Source: Terriglobales bacterium
GTDB taxonomy: Bacteria; Acidobacteriota; Terriglobia; Terriglobales; Acidobacteriaceae
Direction of reading: 5' to 3'
Length of the DNA: 41,353 bases
Assembly: GCA_015655315.1 (NCBI GenBank)
Contig: JAATFH010000348.1
Location: 1-41,353, forward strand
In this document: positions 34,684 through 41,353 of the stretch, in pieces
Numbering within the stretch: the first letter of the stretch is position 1
Layout of the letters: each line of letters opens with the position of its first letter
Translations under genes and position numbers: made by a program
Notes under the pieces: generated by a model
Database searches by the model: none
What the model saw: only the letters and a program-made list of their open reading frames with translations
What the model was told of the DNA's origin: nothing

Positions 34684-35901
34684 ATGTCTACTTTAACTAT
34701 TGCTGAAAAACCTTCCACGACGCGATCTGCAGGACGCGGTTATCGTGTTGAATCGGTCGACGTCCTCCGCGGTCTTTTGATGCTACTCATGGCACTCGAT
34801 CACACTCGCGACTATTTTTCGAGTGCGACGATAGATCCTGCCGATCCTATTCATTCATGGCCCGCTCTCTTCATCACCCGCTGGATAACGCATCTCTGTG
34901 CGCCTGGCTTCATCCTGCTGGCCGGAGCCAGCATCTATCTCCAGCGTCAGCGAAAGAGCGCACTAACGCTCACCCGAACTCTTGTTCTGCGCGGACTATG
35001 GTTGATCTTTCTTGAGATCACGGTGGTCAGTTTCGGCTGGTCGTTCGGCTTCGGGATGCCGATCCTGCAAGTCATCTGGGTCATCGGCATCTGCATGATC
35101 GCGCTCGCGGGACTCCAGTGGCTGCCGACGGCGGTTGTCGGCATGTTCGGGGTGATCGTGGTCTTCGGTCACAATCTCCTCGATCCCATTCATGCGAGTA
35201 CGCTGGGCGCCTGGGCGAATGCCTGGCGTATCTTGCACGAGCGCGGGATGCTTACCTTCCATGCGCACGCTCTTTTCTTGTACGGTTATCCGGTGATTCC
35301 ATGGGTTGGAGTCATGGCGCTCGGCTATTGCTTCGGCGCAGTCCTTGCGTTGGCGCCGGAGCGGAGGCAGCGCATCTCCGCCATGATTGGAACAGCCAGC
35401 CTTGCAGCATTCGCCTTGTTGCGTCTTACGCATAGCTACGGCGATCCTGGTCCCGGGTTCCAGCATCTCGGAACCCCGGCTCACACGACCATGGCGTTCT
35501 TCTCAGTTCAGAAATATCCGCCTTCGCTTCACTACCTGCTCGCCACGCTTGGAATCGTCCTGCTACTGTTTTCGGCGTTTGATAAGGCAGTCGAAGGTGC
35601 CCTGATACCAGGCTTTCGCAGCTTCCTGAATGTGTATGGCCGTGTGCCTTTCTTCTTCTATATCGTGCATATATTCCTCATTCATGCCCTTGCCCTCACC
35701 GTCGCGCTTGCAATCAATCCCAACTGGCGTTTCTGGATCACACCGGATGTCGTGTTCACGAGTCACTTCAACGGCTGGGGATATTCGCTGCCGATCGTCT
35801 ATCTCATCTGTATCTCGATTGTGCTATCGGTCTACCCGTTATGCGCATGGTTCAGTGGGCTTAAAGACCAGCGCCGGGACTGGTGGCTCGCCTATCTGTA
35901 G
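34684..35901 (+). CDS. DUF1624/HGSNAT-like multi-pass membrane acyltransferase
   Basis: A 405-residue membrane protein with about ten helices, of the DUF1624/heparan-alpha-glucosaminide N-acetyltransferase-like group. The hallmark VDVLRGLLMLLMALDHTRDYF lies at 25-45, with His40 the conserved histidine. WITHLCAPGFILLAGASIYL and later PFFFYIVHIFLIHALAL follow. Relatives move acyl groups across membranes onto sugars, but bacterial members are mostly uncharacterised. It starts three bases after the DMT gene, so both are one transcript under the LysR protein, which could mean that the exported or modified compound is shared. A long hairpin lies after its stop. Confidence 0.85.
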   Translation: MSTLTIAEKPSTTRSAGRGYRVESVDVLRGLLMLLMALDHTRDYFSSATIDPADPIHSWPALFITRWITHLCAPGFILLAGASIYLQRQRKSALTLTRTLVLRGLWLIFLEITVVSFGWSFGFGMPILQVIWVIGICMIALAGLQWLPTAVVGMFGVIVVFGHNLLDPIHASTLGAWANAWRILHERGMLTFHAHALFLYGYPVIPWVGVMALGYCFGAVLALAPERRQRISAMIGTASLAAFALLRLTHSYGDPGPGFQHLGTPAHTTMAFFSVQKYPPSLHYLLATLGIVLLLFSAFDKAVEGALIPGFRSFLNVYGRVPFFFYIVHIFLIHALALTVALAINPNWRFWITPDVVFTSHFNGWGYSLPIVYLICISIVLSVYPLCAWFSGLKDQRRDWWLAYL

Positions 35902-35939
35902 GTACCAGGCGGTAAAAGTTCGGGAATAAAACACAGCAG

Positions 35940-35979
35940 GGCTGGCCCGTCTTCGTCGAGTGCGAAGTACGGGCCAGCC
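35940..35979. terminator. long hairpin between convergent genes
   Basis: GGCTGGCCCGT plus CTTCG (35940-35955) pairs with CGAAG plus ACGGGCCAGCC (35963-35979): sixteen pairs with one bulged base and a 7-base loop. It sits between two converging stop codons, so it may serve both strands. On the minus strand TTTTATT follows about seven bases later. Confidence 0.75.
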
Positions 35980-35984
35980 TCAAA

Positions 35985-38900
35985 TCAGAAAATGATCTTT
36001 AGTCCAAATTGCGTATTGAATGGTTCTCCGGGGCCTATGCCGGGAGCGCCGTTATAGTCGCCGATCGTATCGGAGATCACACCGAAACCATCGCCGACTG
36101 TATTCGAGGGTGGAGCAAGGTTCTTGCGGTTGAAGACATTGAACAGTTCAGCGCGGAACTGTATTTTCACCCACTCTCCAATGCTTCCGGTCTTGAATAC
36201 CGAGAGATCCACATCTTCAAATCCCTGCCCAAAGAGCTGATTGCGTCGGGAGGTGCCGGCGAATGTACCTGCAGGACCGTCTACAAAAGAAGCTGGATTC
36301 ACCCAGGTCACCTGTTGGTCTGCGAAGTCATGGCTAACGCCCGCGTACGGATCATGCAGAACCTGCGTAGCGCGCTGATATCCTTCGCCGGTCCCCGAAT
36401 TGTCGCTGGAACTATAAACGGAAAAGGGTTCGCCACCGTGGAGCGAGACCAGACTGTTGACCTGCCATCCATGTGAAAGCCAATGTGGACCAGCGGATGA
36501 ACCGGGGATATCGTAGATGAAATAGGCATTGAAGGTATTTCTGACGTCGTAGTCACTGTTTCCATAATCACCCTGGATGTTCGTGCTGTCCTGGGGAAGC
36601 GTATTGCGCCACTGCGTCCCTTCATCCAGACTGTGACTCCATGTATAAGAAGCCTGAGAACTAAGTCCATGCCAGCTTCGTAAACGTACTACTGCCTGTA
36701 AGCCGTTGTAATTGGAGTTCCCCGCGCTGGCAGCTTCATTAATAGCCCCGAAGTTGGGGAAGGCGGAGTAATAGGGGCGACTGATCTGTTGTATGTAAGG
36801 ATCAATATTTGATCCTGCAACATTAAGTGCAGGTTGATTGATATCTCGGAGTAGAATCAGCTTCCTGCCCGAGCTTCCAACGTAACCCAGCTGTGTGACT
36901 ATTTTTGACCCGAAGCTTCGTTGAATATTCAGGCTGTAATTCAGATTATGTGGGTTGCGTAGATTCTGGTTTACCGAGAAAAGTCCGCATGGGCTGACAT
37001 TGTCGGGGGTGACTACGCATGCAGTTGTGGGATCGACGCCTGTCGGAGCAAGCAACTGCCCGGGCACGATAACTTGCGTTGGAATACCTAGAGTCAGGAC
37101 GGGACTTGGACCTGCGGGGTTTCCCTGCAGACCGACGGCACCGCCGTTGCCTGGGTTCTGTGACAGGAAAATATTCAAGTTAGGAGTGTCGAAAAATAGT
37201 CCTACTCCGCCGCGAATAACAGTGTTGCCATTTTCTTCTGGCTGCCAGGCGAAACCCACACGCGGGCTTACGCTCGTATACTGTGCCGGATAAACGGAAT
37301 CGATGCCGTTGCCTTGAAAGACGATGCCACCCTTGTTAGGAACAAATACGGAAAGATCCTTGTTGCCGTTGTGCAAAGGACCTTCGTAGTCATAGCGCAA
37401 GCCATAGTTCAGGTTGAATTTGCGCGAAAGCTGCCACGCATCTTGCCCGAAGAGCGCGAAGGTATTGACGAATACCTGCCGCTCCGGATTTCCGCGAGCG
37501 ATAGTACCGCTGTCGAGATACCCACCGAGAAAGTCGGCAAGGATAAGAGTATTGGTATCCGCGTTTAAATCGGTTGCGGTTGCTGTTGTAGGTACCCCCC
37601 ATGGCCCACGTTTTCCCGAAAACGTAAATGAACCCCTCTGGTTGGTGTGATAGAACTCGTCTAATTGCACTTGGCGGAACTCGCCGCCAAAGCGGAATTG
37701 ATGCGCGCCCACTGTCCACGAGAGTGCATCCGTTATATGTCCTGTGATGTCGTTGCGGCCCAGTGGAGGAGTTAGGCCAACTTCTCCGAGTTGCGACGTT
37801 GCCTGCTGCCCGAGCTTAATTTCCGGCGCGCCGAAAATACCCGCGCCGGTATTGAAGCCTAGCGAGATAGGATCGAAATCGGTATTAAAGTCGAGGAATA
37901 CCTGGTCGAAATAGTTCACGCCAACGAGAACCTGATTCGTAATTGAGGGCGAGAGCTGTGAATTGACAACAATCGCATAGTTTTGAACATGCGTCGGCGC
38001 AGTCTGGTAATACCACTTCAGGTCCGAGCCCACCGGTGCTGCGGAGTTCCCTTCGCCTGAGAACCAGTGAAAGGAAATGCTGTTGTGATCGTTGATGGTA
38101 TAGTCCGCTTTAATAATGCCGTTGTAGCTATATCCATCCTCAGGGTCGGGGCTGCTGTAATTGTTTGGAGTTGCCGGCCCATTGAGCGCGCTTGCCGGCC
38201 AGAGCGTATTCAGTAGAGCTTCCGTGGCACTGTTGACCGGGACATTATGCTCTGCAAGTAAAGCTTTTGCCTCTGCCTGATAAGCCAGTGATGGCTGAGT
38301 AGCCCTGCCGGAAAGCCCAATGACGAAACGCTGCTTCTCAAAAGCTCCAAAGAAGAACAGCTTATCGCGAAGAATCGGACCACCTATCGATCCACCGGCA
38401 TTGTAGTTACGCACTTTTTGCTTGCTGTCCTGAAACGGAGAACCGGCTCCGAAGAACTCGTTCCTATCGAAGTAATAAGCAGTTCCGTGAAACCGATTCG
38501 TGCCCGACTTAAGACCTAAATTGATCGTGCCACCGGGATTGCGACCCGCTTCAGGTGCGGACTGCGTCTGCACAGAAAAAGATTCGATGGCATCGACGGG
38601 TAGTATCACCCCGGCAATTCCCGAGACGCCGCTCTGATTGACGGCGGGAATGTTGTGCCATGCGTCGTTGTTGTCGACACCGTCGATCTGCCAGTTGAGC
38701 TGATTTGTTCGCGCACCATTCAGGGAGCCATCGGTGCCATTCGCGGAGTAACCGGCAAAGCCCGGTGTCAATGCAATCAGCCGAGTGAAGTCTCTGCAAT
38801 TCAGCGAAATATCCTGGCCCGATCGTTCCGCAATGGTGCTGGTCTGCGTGGGCGATGTTGTATCCAGAGCCAGAGCTGAAGCTGCCACCTCAATAGTCGT

Positions 38901-39260
38901 GCTCTGCGTAGCTGGCGAGACCTTGACCGGCAAGTTATAAACGGAACCCGCGGATACGGGAACTTTGTTTGTTTTTACTGTCTCGAAGCCGGGGGCAGAG
39001 ACCGTGATGGTGTAAGTACCTAGAGGAATATCCTGGAAGGAAAACTCTCCAGCGCTGGAAGAGACAGTTTGACGCAGCTGGCCTGTACCGTCATTGACGG
39101 CTTGCACGTTTGCACTCGCTACGGCCGCGCCTGACGGGTCCGTCACAATGCCACTGATCCCACCACGAAATGTCTGCGCTCTCCCCAATGGGGCGAAGAA
39201 CGTGAATACAGCAATAACGATGCTAATGTTCTGCAACCATCGCGTGATTCGAAAATGCAT
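35985..39260 (-). CDS. Oar-like TonB-dependent receptor
   Basis: Outer-membrane protein of 1091 residues. A signal peptide (to about RAQ at 29) and a carboxypeptidase-regulatory-like domain (about 30-120, GGISGIVTDPSGAAV) are followed by a plug (SLNCRDFTRLIALTPGF, NGARTNQLNWQIDGVDNND, GGTINLGLKSGTNRFHGTAYYFDRN) and a barrel ending in Phe (FGLKIIF). GGAGG lies a few bases before ATG 39260. The LanC-like gene ends 91 bases upstream on the same strand, so the pair probably shares a transcript. The substrate is unknown; acidobacterial members are usually assigned to glycan or peptide uptake. It lacks the Met-rich loop of the other Oar-like receptor. Confidence 0.9.
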   Translation of the reverse strand: MHFRITRWLQNISIVIAVFTFFAPLGRAQTFRGGISGIVTDPSGAAVASANVQAVNDGTGQLRQTVSSSAGEFSFQDIPLGTYTITVSAPGFETVKTNKVPVSAGSVYNLPVKVSPATQSTTIEVAASALALDTTSPTQTSTIAERSGQDISLNCRDFTRLIALTPGFAGYSANGTDGSLNGARTNQLNWQIDGVDNNDAWHNIPAVNQSGVSGIAGVILPVDAIESFSVQTQSAPEAGRNPGGTINLGLKSGTNRFHGTAYYFDRNEFFGAGSPFQDSKQKVRNYNAGGSIGGPILRDKLFFFGAFEKQRFVIGLSGRATQPSLAYQAEAKALLAEHNVPVNSATEALLNTLWPASALNGPATPNNYSSPDPEDGYSYNGIIKADYTINDHNSISFHWFSGEGNSAAPVGSDLKWYYQTAPTHVQNYAIVVNSQLSPSITNQVLVGVNYFDQVFLDFNTDFDPISLGFNTGAGIFGAPEIKLGQQATSQLGEVGLTPPLGRNDITGHITDALSWTVGAHQFRFGGEFRQVQLDEFYHTNQRGSFTFSGKRGPWGVPTTATATDLNADTNTLILADFLGGYLDSGTIARGNPERQVFVNTFALFGQDAWQLSRKFNLNYGLRYDYEGPLHNGNKDLSVFVPNKGGIVFQGNGIDSVYPAQYTSVSPRVGFAWQPEENGNTVIRGGVGLFFDTPNLNIFLSQNPGNGGAVGLQGNPAGPSPVLTLGIPTQVIVPGQLLAPTGVDPTTACVVTPDNVSPCGLFSVNQNLRNPHNLNYSLNIQRSFGSKIVTQLGYVGSSGRKLILLRDINQPALNVAGSNIDPYIQQISRPYYSAFPNFGAINEAASAGNSNYNGLQAVVRLRSWHGLSSQASYTWSHSLDEGTQWRNTLPQDSTNIQGDYGNSDYDVRNTFNAYFIYDIPGSSAGPHWLSHGWQVNSLVSLHGGEPFSVYSSSDNSGTGEGYQRATQVLHDPYAGVSHDFADQQVTWVNPASFVDGPAGTFAGTSRRNQLFGQGFEDVDLSVFKTGSIGEWVKIQFRAELFNVFNRKNLAPPSNTVGDGFGVISDTIGDYNGAPGIGPGEPFNTQFGLKIIF

Positions 39261-39351
39261 CTTAGACCTCCAAGAATAAGGGTGGATCGATTTCTGACGG
39301 GATGGATCCCGCTCAGATCGCTACTTAGTTCAACTACAAGGCACAGGAACA

Positions 39352-40866
39352 TCAAGGAAGATATAGAAACGTGTTGGCTGATCTCCACTGCTTAGCCCTA
39401 AGATCTTCATTCCTGTTACTCGGGAACGGGTTATCAGGAAAGAGAATCGCCTGGTACTGACCTTTTTGAGCAAGAGCTGCGTGAAGCAGGGCCGTACCGA
39501 TACCGGAAGCGCCGATGGAATATCCCGTCTCAGCAGTAACCTCCCACGGCTTTACCCGTGTCCATGCCTGGTACCAGCGATAACCACTACCATCCAGATC
39601 TGTCTGGCGACCTAGTGCCTGATCGGCAACTCGATTCGCGAAGGCATAATATTCCGTCTTTCCCGTTGCTGCCCATAGGCCAAGAAAGAACTCCGTTACG
39701 CCAGCTGAACCGCAGCACTGGCAAACTACATTCCAGAAGCCGGGCGCCAATCTGTCAGGAATATTGCTGGTGATTACACCACGAGCAAGCCGCTCCGTCC
39801 AGTCCAGATATTCCCTATTTTTAGTTACTTTGTAGAGCTGATAGAAGAGCCTTGCCGTTCCTGCCGGCCCGTGGCAAAAGCCGAGATAGTAGAGATCAGG
39901 CAGGTCGGGATAGCGGTAAGAGATCAGGGTGCTGTCGCCACGTACCGTCGCAATCTTTTGTAGATGCAGTGCTCCCTGTTCGGCTGCGTCGAGAAACTGC
40001 GTTTTGCCTGTGTCTTCATATAAGCGGGCAAGAACATAGGCAACGCCTGCAGTTCCCAACTCGAAGTTAGGAAAATAAGTTTCCTTCGGAAGGCCCAAGA
40101 CCTCGGACGGAGCGCCTTTCCAGCTCAGACCTCCGTCAGGATGCGGCAGGGCGATTTCCAACAGATGCTCACCACCGCGGTCGGCGAGAGCAAGATATGC
40201 GTCTTTCTCAAAGAGACGCGCCGCATACAGCAGATAGAGAATGATGCTGCCGTCACCGATGATTCCGGGAGCGGACGACCATGCCACACCTGCCCCGGCG
40301 GGTTTCGCCGCATCTGCAATATATTGGGTAGACGCGAGGGCTGCCTCTTTATATCGCGGATCGCCAGTGGCTTTCCATGTCTCCGCCAGAACAAAGGCGA
40401 GCCCGGAAAGACCGTTGTAGAAAGAGAGGTTCATTCCCGGAAGGCGTTCCTTGCCGGCTGGCAAATCATGCCAGGTTGCGGCGAGAAAGTCAGCTCCGCG
40501 TGTTGCGTCTCCCAGATAAGACGAGTCGTTGGTGGCCTTAGCCAGTTGCAGAAAGAAGAGCACTGTTCCGGCGCTGCCGCTGTAAATGCCATTGATGGGA
40601 GAAACCGTGGTGAGCTTTTCCGGATGATCGGGCTCGGGTAGCCAGTAGCTGCCATGGTCGGTTTTCCGCTCCGCGGTACGAACCCATCGGGCTGTTTCTA
40701 CTGCGGCGCTCAGAAAATTGGGGTCGACATAGAAGCTGGTTGGCCGTGCATCGGTCGCCTCTGCCCAACCTGATAAAGACGGACCCGCGATTGCCGTAAC
40801 AACCCCGGTCTGCAAAAAGGTTCGTCGAGACACCCTGAATAATTCGTTCGTTGAACGAGCATGCAT
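39352..40866 (-). CDS. Tat-exported LanC-like (lanthionine synthetase C-like) protein
   Basis: A 504-residue protein with a twin-arginine signal (VSRRTFLQTGVV, residues 12-23) followed by an alpha/alpha toroid of the LanC-like family. Seven GxxG helix-hairpin repeats can be read: SGSAGT (97), NGLSGL (151), PGIIGD (200), LGTAGV (270), CHGPAG (331), CCGSAG (384) and IGASGI (451). The LanC zinc site maps to Cys331 and to Cys384-Cys385. In true cyclases the latter pair is Cys-His, so His is replaced by Cys. A good GAGAGG ribosome site precedes ATG 40866. No LanB, LanM or precursor-peptide gene is present and export is unusual for LanC, so a role other than lantibiotic synthesis is likely, such as acting on glycans or thiol-containing peptides. 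Confidence 0.85.
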   Translation of the reverse strand: MHARSTNELFRVSRRTFLQTGVVTAIAGPSLSGWAEATDARPTSFYVDPNFLSAAVETARWVRTAERKTDHGSYWLPEPDHPEKLTTVSPINGIYSGSAGTVLFFLQLAKATNDSSYLGDATRGADFLAATWHDLPAGKERLPGMNLSFYNGLSGLAFVLAETWKATGDPRYKEAALASTQYIADAAKPAGAGVAWSSAPGIIGDGSIILYLLYAARLFEKDAYLALADRGGEHLLEIALPHPDGGLSWKGAPSEVLGLPKETYFPNFELGTAGVAYVLARLYEDTGKTQFLDAAEQGALHLQKIATVRGDSTLISYRYPDLPDLYYLGFCHGPAGTARLFYQLYKVTKNREYLDWTERLARGVITSNIPDRLAPGFWNVVCQCCGSAGVTEFFLGLWAATGKTEYYAFANRVADQALGRQTDLDGSGYRWYQAWTRVKPWEVTAETGYSIGASGIGTALLHAALAQKGQYQAILFPDNPFPSNRNEDLRAKQWRSANTFLYLP

Positions 40867-41257
40867 CTGCTTTTCCTCTCTTTTCTAAGGCGGCCACCCA
40901 AGTGGACGGTTCTGTGTCGGAAAGTCGGACTCAGAAACAGAAAAGACATCGCTGAACATGCGCATGAAGATTAAGTTTGAATGGTGTTAAATGCATGCGT
41001 CTCCAACAAACCAGCGCCTGATTGATTGATCAGGACGAAGTAAGGTGCCGAAGGACAACAGCCCAATGCTGAAGAGCAGCTTAGAAGAACTTGAGGAGAT
41101 GCACGGGCAGGCGGCTAGTCTAGGTGGAGACAACAGAAAAGGCGGGATATAACTTGCTTTAACATCACGTGGATTTGAAAGTAACGCAACGATACTCTAT
41201 TTTGCAAGAAAATTTGTTTTCGTCTGCAATATGCAGAAGGTAAAGCACTATAGGCAC
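40867..41257. other. upstream region of the LanC-receptor operon
   Basis: About 390 bases with no gene found. It should contain the operon promoter; a palindrome at 41017-41034 is the only clear signal. The part from about 41150 is AT-rich. Confidence 0.5.
41017..41034. promoter_or_regulatory. palindrome upstream of the LanC-like gene
   Basis: CCTGAT-TGATTG-ATCAGG is an inverted repeat with 6-base arms, 151-168 bases before the LanC start. The GATTGATC core is shared with the site at 32612-32625. Confidence 0.4.
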
Positions 41258-41353
41258 TAGGTCGTATCGACAGAACACCTCGGTTGTCATCCTGAGCGGA
41301 GTATGACGCGCTTTTTGCGTCATACGCAGTCGAAGGATCTGCTTTTCCCTGAC
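41258..41353. repeat. palindromic dispersed repeat, copy 2 (inverted, cut by window end)
   Basis: Reverse-complement match to about 10095-10198, with a handful of substitutions and one 4-base indel. It includes TTGTCATCCTGAG, the GTATGACGC/GCGTCATAC hairpin and GAAGGATCTG. The homology covers the same flank (GTCGTATCGAC), so the repeat unit is longer than the visible palindrome. Confidence 0.85.

Noticed and set aside
1-41353. CRISPR arrays, tRNA, rRNA, transposases, prophage genes
   Set aside because: I looked for regular short repeats, tRNA T-loops, rRNA segments and recombinase motifs and saw none.

Overview
The window looks like a chromosomal segment of an acidobacterium of the class Terriglobia (Acidobacteriaceae-like). 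I infer this from the family mix: Oar-like TonB receptors with an N-terminal carboxypeptidase-regulatory-like domain, a duplicated FtsX/MacB-type permease with the acidobacterial N-terminal permease-associated segment, several secreted CRTAC1 (FG-GAP plus ASPIC/UnbV) proteins, and moderately high GC. No genus can be named from sequence reading alone. I saw no rRNA, tRNA, CRISPR array, transposase or phage gene.

Left part (1-11.8 kb) is mostly core genome. A soluble histidine kinase and a sigma-54 activator form an overlapping pair (5-2376), preceded on the same strand by a possible 53-residue zinc-knuckle protein. Ribonuclease PH and a LacD-like class I aldolase follow on the plus strand, closed by a strong terminator. 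A 480-bp gap then holds a good sigma-54 promoter match and three tandem hairpins, which may be a small RNA. Next come a PgeF/YfiH enzyme, convergent sppA and HU/IHF genes, a Tat-exported serine hydrolase, a family-2 glycosyltransferase, a dispersed palindromic repeat, a small Cys-containing protein and a proline dehydrogenase.

Middle part (11.9-19.6 kb): a permease gene with an operator-like palindrome on its promoter, then an AraC regulator divergent from a three-gene siderophore-uptake operon (FhuA-like TonB receptor, PepSY membrane protein, small membrane protein).

The accessory block at 19.7-32.6 kb is the most interesting. It contains one CRTAC1 protein, then two tandem paralogues with an unusual order of domains (signal peptide, parvulin-like domain without its histidines, TPR-like helices, FG-GAP repeats, ASPIC/UnbV). 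A CusF-like/SCO fusion sits between the paralogues, and a TonB receptor with a Met-rich stretch lies convergently beside them. I propose this as a cell-surface copper acquisition or delivery locus; that function is inference.

Right part (32.8-41.35 kb): a LysR regulator divergent from a DMT exporter and an acyltransferase-like membrane protein, then a minus-strand operon of a Tat-exported LanC-like toroid protein and a second Oar-like TonB receptor. The window ends in an inverted copy of the repeat found near 10.1 kb.
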